Of a DNA stretch of 64,000 bases, positions 45,447 to 56,367 are shown piece by piece. Within the stretch, counting starts at the first letter, position 1, and each line of letters opens with the position of its first letter. The DNA is taken from contig WWBZ02000014.1 in the NCBI GenBank assembly GCA_011503125.2, forward strand, positions 1-64,000, written 5' to 3'. A model generated the notes under the pieces. It searched no databases. It was not told the DNA's origin and saw only the letters and a list, made by a program, of their open reading frames with translations. Both the position numbers and the translations under genes were made by a program. This stretch comes from Botryosphaeria dothidea. Its lineage: Eukaryota; Ascomycota; Dothideomycetes; Botryosphaeriales; Botryosphaeriaceae.

Positions 45447-45889
45447 TGTTACGGCGCAGCCTTCACAGAACCTGGTTGAATAGGATAAGGAGAGCAAGCG
45501 GGGCGCCGACGCACCCGCGAGAGAAATCCACCCAGTGGAGTCACGTGACTCCCCAGTTCAACTGTTCAAAGCCTTGGCACTCTGAACTTCTGAACCCGCT
45601 AGTTCAGCAGTTCAACCTCTTGGCAAATTGAACCCACGAACTATCAGATTGTATAGAACTCTCCTACGTATATAAACTACGCTCTCTAGATAGCTTTGAC
45701 CTTCGTGGTCAACTTCACAATAGAATTTGGACTCTATTGGTAACAAGGCCTTCGCACGCAGTGCTCAGTCTCTAGTCGTCTACTCGTTCCTTACGTACCT
45801 CTTCTTGTACCCACTCAAGGAAAACCCTTCGACAGGTTTCCACCCTCTTTGGTGTTTGGATCCTCAGAGGCAGAGGCCCGCTCGTTACA
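45447..45889 (+). repeat. Gypsy-1 3' LTR (divergent U3)
   Basis: 443 bp, TGTTACGGCGCAGCC...CTCGTTACA. From about 45660 on it matches the 5' LTR closely. The stretch about 45470-45650 is a different sequence with repeated GTTCAACTGTTCA/GTTCAGCAGTTCAA motifs. Confidence 0.92.
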
Positions 45890-45983
45890 CTTAGAGTATC
45901 CGGAGACTATAAAGACTTTTTATTATATTACCGAGGTATACGCTCGTAGAAGCCCGCCTATAGATAAATGCTAACGGATGTAG

Positions 45984-46256
45984 AACCTACGGAAGTATCG
46001 CGACTTTCTTACCTACAGCGCAATCTTTTACGGGCTAGTATTATTAATTACCTGCACAACTACAGACAATTATCTCGAATACTTTAGGCGAGAAATGAGG
46101 ATAAATAGACCGTGTATACCTCTCGTTAAAGGAAGTGATTTTGAAGAAAATTTTAGGGGCTTTGACCTAGGGAAATGGACTGGGTTTACGTATCTGTCCG
46201 AGGCCTCTAAGGAATCTATGCTTCGTGGAGATTATGGACCGGTTGTGAATTGGTAG
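45984..46256 (+). pseudogene. C-terminal fragment of a possible membrane protein
   Basis: An open 90-codon frame after a TAG at 45981, without ATG at its start. It reads RKYRDFLTYSAIFYGLVLLI, a likely membrane helix, then CTTTDNYLEYFRREMRINRP and KWTGFTYLSEASKESMLRGD, ending in TAG. Base composition is ordinary and no other stop is present. I do not recognise the family. It is probably the 3' end of a gene whose 5' part was lost next to Gypsy-1. Confidence 0.4.
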
Positions 46257-46918
46257 GAATGACTATAATGGCTTCTTGTTTGTTGTTTTACTACTTGTTG
46301 ACCTTCATTTATTTCAATGATTTTGCTTCTCGTTGTTAGTTATTTCGCGTAGTGAGCAAGGTAGATAGTTTCGGATGATGTCTGTAGCACGGATGCTATA
46401 AAGACATGGCGTATTATATCACCCTTCTTAATTTGAAAGTGTCGATGCGTGCGCATGGCTGATCCGTGCAGATTGTTGAGGTGCAATGTCCCGAGTCCAG
46501 ATTGTAACAAGCTAAGGCGCGCTTAAGGATTGGTTCATGCAATGCATCTCTTACATCTCGATTGACGGACAGTCCGGCGTACAGCAAGCAAGGAGGCTTG
46601 ACCCCGCTTCCAAGTTCCTCAGGCTACTAAGCCTCATTAAGCGTCTCCTCCGGCCGATCAATTCGGATCAGGAGCCTACCTCCTAGCTCACAACATGACA
46701 GATGCAAAGATGTCGGATTTGAGAGTAAAGAGTTGTGAGGTCAGAAAAGAGAGTTAGCAGGGGTTGATATATCTATCTACTAAGCTCTGCCCGTTAAGCG
46801 AGCTATTAGAGCTAATCTGCCAATGGTCTTGGAGATATGAGTGAATAAAGAGAACAAAGGGAGAGTCATTCCAGGCCTATAGCCTCCACTATAGTCCATG
46901 TATTCCATCAGCCACCTT
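46257..46918. other. Intergenic, no gene seen
   Basis: Mixed composition with CA/TG retained. No frame or repeat that I can support. Confidence 0.5.
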
Positions 46919-47013
46919 TCCTTTATTTCTCTGTTCTCCTTTTCTCCTTAGCTTAGTCTTATAGATAGCAATACCACTGCATTTCCGCGAGCGCACCAGA
47001 AGCCCTCACATTC
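46919..47013 (+). repeat. Divergent Gypsy-2-type LTR remnant (R-U5 side)
   Basis: TCCTTAGCTTAGTCTTATAG and CCACTGCATTTCCGCGAGCG, ending CCTCACA, match the reverse complement of the 50912-style LTR start. Similarity to its left fades, so only the 3' part is assigned. Confidence 0.65.
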
Positions 47014-47051
47014 CCTCAGACCCCATCTCATCATCCCACACACTGCCAATC

Positions 47052-47198
47052 TGTTGGATTGTTGATGAACAACGATGATCCATTGATGATTGGCATGAGG
47101 AGGAAGGGCATAGGTGGCCCACCCTCCTTATATACGTAGTGAGTGACTAAGCTATCTGGTGTTGCAAAAGCAATATGCAAAACACGTGATTTCCAACA
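47052..47198 (-). repeat. Solo LTR, Copia-type
   Basis: 147 bp with inverted ends TGTTGGA/TCCAACA and perfect 5-bp duplication CAATC (47047-47051, 47199-47203). On the minus strand it carries TATATAAGGAGGGTGG followed by a CCTCCTCATGCCA block as in the Copia LTR at 4395, so it is a related family in minus orientation. It ends 14 bp from the HNH gene stop codon. Confidence 0.92.
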
Positions 47199-47212
47199 CA
47201 ATCCCATAAACC

Positions 47213-48958
47213 TTAGTCATCGCTATCCTCCTCTACTTCTAAATCCTCACTATTATCATAACCCTCAATATCCTCCTCGCCGTCTTGGGGATTTCCTAGC
47301 ATTCGACAAAGTTCAGCTCTCAACACAGCATCCGCAACGTCAGAGGTAACGGCGGCCTCGTCATCCTCTCCGACCGTAACATCGATAGGCAGATCCTCGG
47401 TACCGAAAAAAGCCTGCACATCGTCAACGGCTCCCACCCTCCGCGCCGCGGCTAGGAACGTAGTGCGTCGGAACCAGCCCTTCTCGGGTGAGCCCCAGAA
47501 GCGGCGGTGGGCGCGAGTCTTGAGGGCGTCGACCTGCCAGCCGAGGCACGCGTGGCGCTGGCGACGAAGCAGGGCCATACAGAAGGCCCAGTATAGATAG
47601 CGCAGGCGCGGGCGGTGCTCGGGGTCGGGGTGCCTAAACTCGAGCGGGCGGCCGTCGAGGTCGGCGTAGCGTAAGCCGGCGCAGACGTACATGCTAGCCC
47701 ACGGCGATATGGTTAGAGAGGCGTCGAGGACCTTAACAACGAGAGTGGACGAAGACGGGTCGGCGGCGTCGACGGGTACGATGGTAATCTGCGCCTTATC
47801 GAATAGCTGCTCCAGGCGCTGCTCCATGGGGATACAGTTGCGCACATCGTATAGGTGGCCGTGGGTAGGATCTCGGGCCGCGTCGCCGAAAATATAGCGT
47901 GCATTCAGCTCACCCAGTGCATTCGGCACAATATGTGCCATGCGGATCTGGCTTGCTGGGTAGTATTCATGGGTAATGGCGCACCACTGTCTCGCTTCCT
48001 CATTGCCTGTAGCTATAGCGTTTTTATTGTTAGGCGCGGTGATGGCGTAGAAGTCGGCGCATCTGCGCGCCCAGTTACTGTGAAGGGCGCTGCGCTGTTG
48101 AGCATTGGTGCGAAAGACTAGTTGGGCGGTGGCGGGCGTGTTGCCGTAGCTCTGGAGCCAGCTATCGATGAGCTGGTCGTCCTCGAGGTGGCGCGTGGCC
48201 TGGGCGGTAATGATGTCGACGGCGCGGCCCACGATGGTGTTCCTATTAGCCTTATACCTGTCCTTCTCTAGCAGCGCCAGCTGTGTATAGCCCTCGATCT
48301 TTGCTAGCTGCTCATTGTACCGCGACCGCTCTGGCTTCTTATCCGAACACTCCCAAGAGCGCAGCCAGTGCTGTCTCGTTATTTCTAGTTGATCTAGCTG
48401 ATTCTCAATTAGTTCCACCTGGCCCAAAATGCGGTAGCGTACGCGCTCGATGAAGTCACTCTCGTGCTCTGCCTGGGTTACGCCAGAACGTTTCCTGTTC
48501 GTGGCCATCTGTGTCGGAGACTCTTGTGTTGGGGACTCCTGCGATGACGTGTGCCGCTGCATTATCTGGACCTCTTCGCTACGTAGGTATTGAAGATCAG
48601 TATCAAGATCGGGTATGAATTTCCAGTTGCTGTCGTCAATAGGTAGTCGGAACGCGAGTGGGTTGTAGCCATGCTCTCCTGGGCGCTGGATAAAGTTCGC
48701 TTTAGCATGTTTTCCCTGCCGGCCGCGGCGTTGCAACTTAGGCGTCGATGGCGGGTCCATGATAAACAATAAAGACTTACCGGGAGGAGAAGCTCGATAT
48801 TTATCATAATCAGCTTCGTTGTCTACTCCAATCAATGCGTTATTATATTTGCGCGTGTCTCGCGTGGCTGCAGGTGAAGATGGTTTTAAAACCGTGCGTT
48901 GCCGGCGGTAGACAAAGAAGTTAGAGCAAAAGGACGGCTTTATACCTATGCACGACAT
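47213..48958 (-). CDS. HNH-nuclease-domain protein (HNH_2 type), intact
   Basis: An uninterrupted 581-codon frame ending GAT GAC TAA. The first ATG is 48958; a second at 48760 (MDPPSTPKLQRRGRQGKH) lies just after a GTAAGT sequence and may be the real start. The middle has charged helical stretches (VELIENQLDQLEITRQHW). The HNH_2-like part reads CAITHEYYPASQIRMAHIVP, then THGHLYDVRNCIPMEQRLEQ and LFDKAQITIVPVD: Cys, His of AHIVP, and Asn of RNCIP are present. The last His position is E/Q as in several fungal relatives. The C-terminus is very acidic (EGYDNSEDLEVEEDSDD). Such proteins are common in ascomycete accessory regions with unknown role; nuclease activity is inferred. CA/TG content is normal, so it has escaped RIP. 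Confidence 0.8.
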   Translation of the reverse strand: MSCIGIKPSFCSNFFVYRRQRTVLKPSSPAATRDTRKYNNALIGVDNEADYDKYRASPPGKSLLFIMDPPSTPKLQRRGRQGKHAKANFIQRPGEHGYNPLAFRLPIDDSNWKFIPDLDTDLQYLRSEEVQIMQRHTSSQESPTQESPTQMATNRKRSGVTQAEHESDFIERVRYRILGQVELIENQLDQLEITRQHWLRSWECSDKKPERSRYNEQLAKIEGYTQLALLEKDRYKANRNTIVGRAVDIITAQATRHLEDDQLIDSWLQSYGNTPATAQLVFRTNAQQRSALHSNWARRCADFYAITAPNNKNAIATGNEEARQWCAITHEYYPASQIRMAHIVPNALGELNARYIFGDAARDPTHGHLYDVRNCIPMEQRLEQLFDKAQITIVPVDAADPSSSTLVVKVLDASLTISPWASMYVCAGLRYADLDGRPLEFRHPDPEHRPRLRYLYWAFCMALLRRQRHACLGWQVDALKTRAHRRFWGSPEKGWFRRTTFLAAARRVGAVDDVQAFFGTEDLPIDVTVGEDDEAAVTSDVADAVLRAELCRMLGNPQDGEEDIEGYDNSEDLEVEEDSDD

Positions 48959-49035
48959 AGTCTATGCACTAACACCCATTAAAGAACGCTAAAAAGTTAA
49001 AGCGGATCAAACTAATAATATATAGGCCCCGTGTT

Positions 49036-49247
49036 AGCGGCGCCCTAAGATATATGCTCGAATCTACCGCGCTCTTCTAAATCTACTACGTAGGGGTCTT
49101 TCCGTTTTCGTATAAGCCTTCCCGCGCCTTACCGCCCCCTAAGACCTATAGAATTAGATTAGATTAGTCTACTTAGGCTACGATATCTTCTATAGAGATA
49201 TAAAAGCCGTTCTATATATATTACTACGTCTTTTATCTATTATTATC
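49036..49247 (-). pseudogene. LINE C 3' fragment, RIPed
   Basis: Aligns with the reverse complement of about 11600-11807: CCCTAAGATATATGCTCGAAT at the end, then a second CCCTAAGA, GATTA repeats replacing GGATT, and CTACTTAGGCTACGATATCT. Its left end fixes the LINE C 3' terminus. It is truncated near 49247 at the Gypsy-3 LTR. Confidence 0.75.
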
Positions 49248-49788
49248 TGTAATAAACGGACCTTAGAGGGCGGAGAGACGAGGTAACGAAGCTAGTAAAG
49301 GCAGTAGAGGTAAAGCAAATGCCGAAGTATAAGGGTATAGTTCAAGGGGGCGAAGGTACGAGGGACGAGGGACGAGGGACGAGGGAGGCAAGCAAGGTCC
49401 AATTCAAGGTGTAATGAGACTCGATGCTGCTACAGAGAGGTCGCACAAAGTGCGAGAGTCTACGTACAAGCGAGAGCTATAAAGTTGCGAAGTACGTGAC
49501 GTCACCGCGTGCACGCGCGTCTGCTGCCTACACGTCATCACGTGCACTGCCTCAACACCACTTCTTCGTTCAGCCGTTACACAAGGCGTAACAAGTTATA
49601 CGCGAGGAATACTCATTACTAGACTAGAGAACTTACTACAAAGCAGAGGGGCGAGCTTTATATATATATAAAGAACGAACTAAAATACTAGCTTCCTAAT
49701 TTATAAGCAGGTAAGTCTAGATCTAGATTTTAAATTAACGAAGGTAAACGAGAGGTAAGGAGCCTAAGCAAGCTACGTTTATAATAGT
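49248..49788 (-). repeat. Gypsy-3 3' LTR, RIPed, with a MITE inside
   Basis: The reverse complement matches the LTR at 18787-19144 in order. Its U3 end is TATTATAAACG for TGTTATGAACG (RIP), next to a polypurine tract (AGGGAGGAGAGCC on the minus strand) at 49790-49805. It is longer than the other copy because of the insertion at 49409-49582. Confidence 0.75.
49409..49582. mobile_element. MITE-like 174-bp element in the Gypsy-3 LTR
   Basis: Absent from the LTR at 18787. Ends GTGTAATG and (reverse complement) GTGTAACG form short inverted repeats; AAG flanks both sides (49406-49408, 49583-49585). It is CG- and CA/TG-rich with GACGTCACG, so it is younger than the RIP of its host. No coding capacity. 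Confidence 0.65.
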
Positions 49789-50086
49789 AGGCTCTCCTCC
49801 CTAGAGGTAAGTTCCTACGAGCCTTTAGCCTAAGGGTCGAGGTTTTAAAGGGTAACGTTTATAAAACGTATTAAGAGCTTTAAGGTCTTTAATAAGGTCG
49901 TAAGGTTCCTAGGTTAGTGTCGAGTAACTAGTCTATTTTACGAGGTATTTTAGTTATCTCCGGGTTGCTTTAACGTCTAGAATCTCTTCTACCCGGTACT
50001 CTTCTTCGCCGTTAACGATAACGGGCGGGGGCGGAGGTTAGACTTAATTAGGCAAGGGGTTAGAGGCCGCGGGTTCGAGTAAAGAG
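49789..50086 (-). pseudogene. Gypsy-3 pol C-terminus with chromodomain
   Basis: Minus strand: PPPPPVIVNGEEEYRVEEIL, DVKATRR-stop-LKYLVK, then EPYDLIKDLKALNTFYKRYP. The chromodomain is recognisable with TAA/TAG in place of Gln/Trp codons. It lies directly inside the LTR at 49248-49788 and is interrupted at 50086 by Gypsy-2. Confidence 0.8.
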
Positions 50087-50325
50087 TGTGATGGCTTGTA
50101 TCCGGTGCACTCGCGGAAATATAGTGGCATTCTATCTACGAGAAGACTAAGCTAAAGAGAAAAGAAAGAAAGGTTTAAGTAAGATAGCGCTGCTTATATA
50201 TCTCTCCAGAGTCCCTTTTACTGGTAGCGAGTTGCAGGGTTTTCTTGTTGAGCTTCAGGGTCCTCTCAACCCAAGGTCTCGCCGCAGGATCCATCCAAGG
50301 CACCCTCAGGGTTCAAACCGTAATA
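50087..50325 (-). repeat. Gypsy-2 old copy 3' LTR
   Basis: TGTGATGGCTTGTATCC...AACCGTAATA on the plus strand; 239 bp. It retains more TG/CA than the partner LTR at 61631. Confidence 0.9.
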
Positions 50326-50911
50326 TTACCCTCCTCCCGGCTTTGAAGGTAGGTCTCTAGGGCTTTAGTATCTTCTAAAGCGCTTGCTAGTTCCCAAGTT
50401 AGCCGCGCGTATCCTCTCCACTTAACTTAATAGAGTTTCTACCGTTTCCGCTAGCCTGGCCGTCTTCCTAGTTTTTTACCTAAGATAGCTTCAACCCTCT
50501 ATTCTTCTTCTCTATTAACGAGTATAGCTAGTAGTTAATAATCGTCCTATTCTTGGCTTAGTAAAGGATCTATTCTAGCTGGGCGTAAGAGATCGACGTT
50601 AAAGACGTTATATATCCTAGTTAGTACGTCTAGTTTATAGCTATAAGGGCTAATAACCTCGATAACTATAAACTTTACTACTCGATTATTAAGCTTCCGG
50701 CTTAGGCGGTCCGTTCGTATATTCTTAAGATTTAGCTAGACTCTATCCCCTACTTTATACGCTAGTAATAGATCCCTATATCGATTTACTTAGGTCTCCT
50801 AATTCTATTATACGTTCGCTATTAATACTTCTACCCATTCGGTTATCTCTTTAATCTTTACTACGATTACTTCTCCTTTTTATATTAGTAATATAGAGTT
50901 CGGGACTAGTT

Positions 50912-51161
50912 TGTGATGGCTTGCATCCGGTGCACTCGCGGAAATGCAGTGGCATTACTATCTACGAGAAGACTAAGCTAAAGAGAAAAGGAAGAAAGGT
51001 TTAAGCAAGATAGCGCTGCTTATATATCTCTCTAGAGTCCCTTTTACTGGTAGCGAGTTGTAGGGTTTTCTTGTTGAGCTTCGTTGAGCTTCAGGGTCCT
51101 CTTAACCCAAGGTCTCGCCGCAGGATCCATCCAAGGCACCCTTAGGGTTCAAACCGTAATA
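50912..51161 (-). repeat. Gypsy-2 young copy 3' LTR
   Basis: 250 bp, plus strand TGTGATGGCTTGC...ACCGTAATA. It is nearly identical to 56383-56632, including a short GAGCTTCGTTGAGCTTC duplication. Confidence 0.95.
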
Positions 51162-51164
51162 TTA

Positions 51165-54100
51165 CCCCCCTCCCGGCTTTAAAGGTAGGTCTCTAGGGCT
51201 TTAGTGTCTTCTAAAGCGCTTGCTGGTTCCCAAGTTAGCCGCGCGTATCCTCTCCACTTAACTTGATAGAGTTTCTGCCGTTTCCGCTGGCCTGGCCGTC
51301 TTCCCAGTTTTTCACCTAAGATAGCTTTAACCCTCCATTCTTCTTCTCCATTAACGAGTATAGCTAGTAGTTAATAATCGTCCTGTTCTTGGCTTAGTAA
51401 AGGATCTATTCTAGCTGGGCGTAAGAGATCGACGTTGAAGACGTTATGTATCCTAGTTGGTACGTCTAGTTTATAGCTATGAGGGCTAATGACCTCGATA
51501 ACTGTGAACTTTGCTGCTCGATCATCAAGCTTCCGGCTTGGGCGGTCCGTTCGTATATTCTTAAGATTTAGCCAGACTTTATCCCCTACTTTATACGCTG
51601 GTGATGGGTCCCTATGTCGATTTGCTTGGGTCTCCTGATCCTGTTGTGCGTTCGCCATTGATGCTTCTGCCCATTCGGTTATCTCTTTAATCTTTACCAC
51701 GATTACTTCTCCTTTTTATATTGGTGATATAGGGTTCGGGACTGGTTGAGGATCCTCGAATAACTATAGTGGCTCGAGGTGGTATCCATGAGAGAGGAAG
51801 AAGGGGCTAACACCTATCGATGAGGATTCTTGGCCATTTATAGCAAGCTCTGTTGCTGGCAACCAGTTAACCTAGTTATCTTGCGCGTAGTTAACCATCC
51901 GGCAGAGCTTCCTTTCTATCTCGGTGTTCGCACGCTCCGTTGATCTATCTGTTTCTAGATGGTAGGCTGTTAAGATTCGTCTTTCGATCCTAAGTAATTG
52001 GCAAACCCTCTTCTATAGCTGGCTAACAAATTGGCTTCCCCGGTCAGAGATAATAGCGGTTGGGACTCCATGGTGGCGGTAGAAGTAGCGAATAAATATC
52101 CTAGCAACTATTTCTGCTTTAATATCCTTATAGGCCTTAAGGATGACTCCTTTACCTAATCGATTAGTAATAACTATAAGCATCCGATATCCTTGGCTCT
52201 CGGGTAGCGGTCTAATAAAGTCGACTAAGATCTCTCTCTACTGACGGTTTGGTACTGGTAACGGCCGTAGTAGTCCTTGTTTACGGTCTCTCTAGACTCT
52301 AGTCCTTCCGCAGACGTTATAGTTACGTACGAATCTACGTATATCAGATACGAAGTTCGGCCAGAAGAACTGTCTTGCGACAAGGGCTATTGTTCTAGTG
52401 CGTCCAGGATGAACTACTATTATTGAATCGTGGAGTATCTAGATTAGCTTGGTTCTTAAAGGCTCGTGGTTTGGTACCCAACGTCTACTGCGGAACAGCA
52501 ACTCTCCTTGATTATTTAAGGAGCAATTAGCAATTGAGAGCTTAACTGGTTCTTCTAAATCGTTTGGTAGCGTTCTTCTACCCTCTCTTACTACTGTTAT
52601 AAGACGTCCATGGTCCGGATCCGCTGCTTTTGCCTCTTGCCAGAGCTGCCGTAAATGGTCTTCGATTGACGTTGCTCCTTGTTCGTATACTGGTTCGTCT
52701 ATAGATCTGTCTGATGGTTCGTCTACTAGTTCATCTGCTGGTTTATCTGCTTGTTCGTCTGCTCCTTATTCGGTTATAGCTTGTCGTCTTGTTTGCACTG
52801 GTGTTGCTAAAACTCTCCAACAGTTGGCTTGAACCTTATCTAGGCTTAAGAGTCGTGCGACACGATATTAAAGCCTCTTATCATCTTAAGATACTGGTAA
52901 GTCTTAGTCTCTTCGTGTAAGTGCGTTAGGCTAAGCCCTAAGCTTGCCTGGACGGTAAGCAATGGTAAAGTTGAATCGGCTCAGAATCAGCTGCCATCTC
53001 ATTTGCCTCTTAGAGAGCCGTCGGACTGTTATAAAGTATTCGAGATTCTTATGGTCCGTAACAATCTTGAATTCTTTTACGCTTCGTAGCTCTACATCCT
53101 ACTGCTGAAGACACTTAATAATCGCAAGGAGCTCCTTATCGTAGATCTCGTAGTTGCACTCTGCTGGCGAGTTCTTCTTTGAGAAGTAGGCAACTGGCCG
53201 GAGCACTCCATTGTCATCGTATTAGGATAAAATTCCTCCTGTATAGTATCCTGAGGAGTCAGTCTCGAGGATTGTCTTTCGGTCCGGGTTAAATTGGGCA
53301 AGGATTGGTGCCGTGATAAAGGCCTTCTTTAGCTTTCGAAACGCTCTTTCTGCTCCTTCTATCCAATAGAACGGAACGTCTTTCTTTGTAAGTGTATGTA
53401 ACGGAGCCGTAGTCTTCGAGTATTTATTAATAAAGCGCCGGTAGAAGTTCGCAAAGCTAAGAAATCTAAGTACTCCTTTAACTATAGTTGGTGTTTCCCA
53501 TTCCTAAATAGCTTTTACCTTAGCTGGGTCCATGCGGATACCTTTCCTAGCTTCGATAATAAATCTAAGATACTTTGTTAACTGAACCTCGAATTCGTAC
53601 TTATCGATATTAAGCTGTAGTCCCGCTGCTTATAGCTTTTCGAGAACCTTAGTTACGTGCTCTCGGTGTTAGGTACGGGATCCCTCGGTAAAAATAAGCA
53701 CATCATCGATATAAGCCGATACGAAGTCGTCTAGGAAGTTCTGTAGGGTCTAGTTGATATATCGTTGAAAGGTGCTTAGTGCATTAGCTAGTCCAAAGGG
53801 AGTAATAAGCTACTTAAATAGTCTAAAGCGGGTTCGAAAGGCTGTAAGCCATTTATCTCCTGGTTTAACCCGAATCTTATTGAATGCTGCGATTACATCG
53901 AGTTTCGTAAACTATCTTGCCTTACTGATCCGGTTAAGGGTCTCCTAGATAAGAGGTAGTGGATATCGATCCTTTCGTGTAAGTTGATTAAGGGCTCGGT
54001 AGTTACAACAGAATCGTAAGCCTCTACCTGGTTTCTTTATAAAGAGGACTGGCGCTGCGGCTGGAGAATTGCTTACACGGATAAAGCCTTTATCGAGTAG

Positions 54101-56088
54101 CTCTGTAAGCGTTTTCCGGAGTACTAGTAGTTCGTCTCTGGATATGTTGTATAAGGGTCCCTATGGGGCCACTGGTATCCTCCCATTCTCATCTTTCTTA
54201 AGCTTAATCTGATAATCGATTCTAGGTCGGTGTGGAGGTAACTTGTCGGCCTTACTTCTATCGAAGGTGTCGAGAAACCGTTTATCTAACTAGGCTGGTA
54301 GTTTCGTCCTTGGGTCCGTATGCTTCTTCTTAGCAAGTGCTTTATTAATATTAGCTAGACTTGCTGAGAAAACCTGGTAACCGAGTCGTTTCTTCCTCGT
54401 AAGAAGGCGGAACCTAGCGGCTCCGACCCTTCTATAGTCGAGTTCTTTTCTCTCTCTCTGGCTTTATACTACTAGGCCAGAGTCCTTAAATCTAAGGATT
54501 TGTTTTTCTGTATCTAGTTCTGCTCTCTCTTTTACTAACTATAGTAAGCCAAGAATAACTTTATAGCCTTTAATCCTTGGAGCTATATGGAAGTAAGCTC
54601 TTTTCGTTTGGTGTCCGCCGATATCGATCTCGGTAATTGCTACTTCGGTAATCTAGGAGTCGGTAATAGTATTAACTGACTGGATTTGTCTTGGTTGGAT
54701 AGGGATACGCTGGAGTTTATGTCTTCGAGCGAATCGAGCATCGATAAAGCTATAGGATAAGCACCCAGAATTAATAAGGGTTTGAGTGGAGATCTCCTTA
54801 TTGATAAGTACTGAAACTAAGAAAGGTGGTTTTTCTATATGCTTATTCTCGAATTGCTTCCAATCTGCTTAAAGCTTACTTTGCTCCTTTCGCTCCTGAC
54901 GGCGAATTTTATTAGGAGCTACTCTTTTTCCGAATTCTTATTGACCTCTAACACTTTAGTGTCCTCCTCTAATTGCGGAGGAACTTCCTGCTCCGACTGT
55001 CTAATACCAGCAGCTTGAGCTGGGCGACGGGTAGGCGTATAAGGGTATGCATGCTTCTAGTGTCCTGAAGCACCACAACGCGTGCAAAGCCTGTTCTGAC
55101 GACGTCGGTTGATCTTATCTTAAGTTACCCATTTAGCTCTCCGGGTTAGTGCGGCTTTGGCTGGGCCTGTTGGTTCCTAGTTTATTTGGTCGTTTTAAAG
55201 AGGCTTTGGATACGTAGTAGGTCTGGTAGTCGTCATTGATCGAGTAGATCTCTCATCGGTTTGAGGACTTGGGCTTCTCCTTCCTTGATACCCACTTCGT
55301 ATAACTGACTTCTTAGCCTTATTAACAGCCTCTATATCGTTACTAGTTCTAGCCAGCAAGTTAGTAAATTCGTGGAACGTAAGATCTTCTAAGCTCTTGC
55401 CAACTAGTCGGTCTTTTAGTTCCTAGCTAATTAAGTCCTAAAGAGAGTCTTTCTTTTGCTTATCGTCCTATGTAGTACTTTTGCCAGATTCAAGCATTAG
55501 GTGGCGGAACTTTACAAAGTGTTCTCTAAAGGTGCCACCTTTTTGATGTAGGGCTCGGAGCTCGCGACGTGCTTTTTCCTCGCGATATAGGTCGCTAAAT
55601 ACGGCCCTTAGCTGTTCGAATAGGTCCTAGATTATAGCCGTCTAGCTTAAGAATCTCCACCATGGTTGTAAGTAGGTAAGCGCGGTTCCTCGTAGCTGGT
55701 TAAATAGTAACGCTGCTTGTATCGTTTCTGGGTAGCTTGCGTAATCGATTCGAAGTTTCTAATTTACTTGATCAATCCAGGCTTCTAGCTCCTTTCGTTC
55801 TCCTTTAAATTCTACTAGCTCGGGTAGAATTTTTCTTGGCCTTTGACTTGCCGTAAGCGCTTGAGTAACCGCTTCAGTAATTACGGTTGGTAGGGTTTGT
55901 ACTTAAGCCGTCGGGGTGGACGTAGCTGTTCCTACGCTAGGCTGCCTTGTTATTGGTGTAGTAGCCTAGCTATCCATTCGTGCCTGTAGCTAAGTAACTA
56001 TTGTGAATAGTTGGTTCGCCTATTGTGGTGGGTCCTCTTGTTCGCGCTGCGGGGCCTCTTACGGTTTATCCATTGGTTGGTCGTCCAT
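51165..56088 (-). pseudogene. Gypsy-2 gag-pol, moderately RIPed
   Basis: The minus-strand frame starts MDDQPMD at 56088. Zinc knuckle CTRCGASGH is at about 55060-55092. Protease reads INSGCLSY (54759-54776) where DSG is expected. Reverse transcriptase has AYIDDVLIF (YIDD at 53702-53713). RNase H reads ILETDSSGYYTGGIL and [12 protein letters not shown] (about 53100-53290). A spacer rich in D-E-x repeats (52680-52775) precedes integrase (IISDRGSQFVSQL near 52040; ERANTEIERKLC), then the open 51371-51700 part (VGDKVWLNLKNIRTDRPSRK), and a chromodomain (EEEWRVKAILGEKLGRRP, LYQVKWRGYARLTWEP) before the LTR. Stops are TAA/TAG. Confidence 0.9.
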
Positions 56089-56367
56089 TCTAGGACGCGT
56101 CTTTGGGTATCTTCTTAAGCGTCTCCTTGGGTGTCTTCTTAGGTGCCCTCTCTAAGATCTCCCTTTTAGATCTTCTTTTAGGGACTTCTTCGTGCCTTCT
56201 TAAACGCTACGCTGTCGTTTTATTAAAGGGCTTCCTTCGGGAACCTTCTCAAGTGCCTACACGGACACCTTCTTGAACGATTTCCCAGGTATAGTCAACT
56301 GGCAACGAGCCTAGCTACTATCCTATTCCTTAGGTGAGTGGGAGCTATAGCGTATAGAGGAAAGGGG

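Larger units (their letters stand above)
38004..45889 (+). mobile_element. Gypsy-1: chromodomain-containing Ty3/Gypsy retrotransposon (chimeric LTRs)
   Basis: 5' LTR 38004-38482, internal part with gag-pol, polypurine tract AAAGGGGGGGATAG (about 45433-45446), 3' LTR 45447-45889. The LTRs agree at both ends but differ through most of U3. No target duplication is present (AGTAA left, CTTAG right). Both facts suggest recombination between two related elements. The 3' third of pol is much less mutated than gag and protease. Confidence 0.92.

Noticed and set aside
47713..48121. Open frames on both strands inside the HNH gene
   Set aside because: Shadows of the 581-codon frame in GC-rich sequence.
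50050..50086. GGGTTCGAG resembling a Pol III B box
   Set aside because: No T-arm stem or tRNA fold around it; it lies in Gypsy-3 pol.
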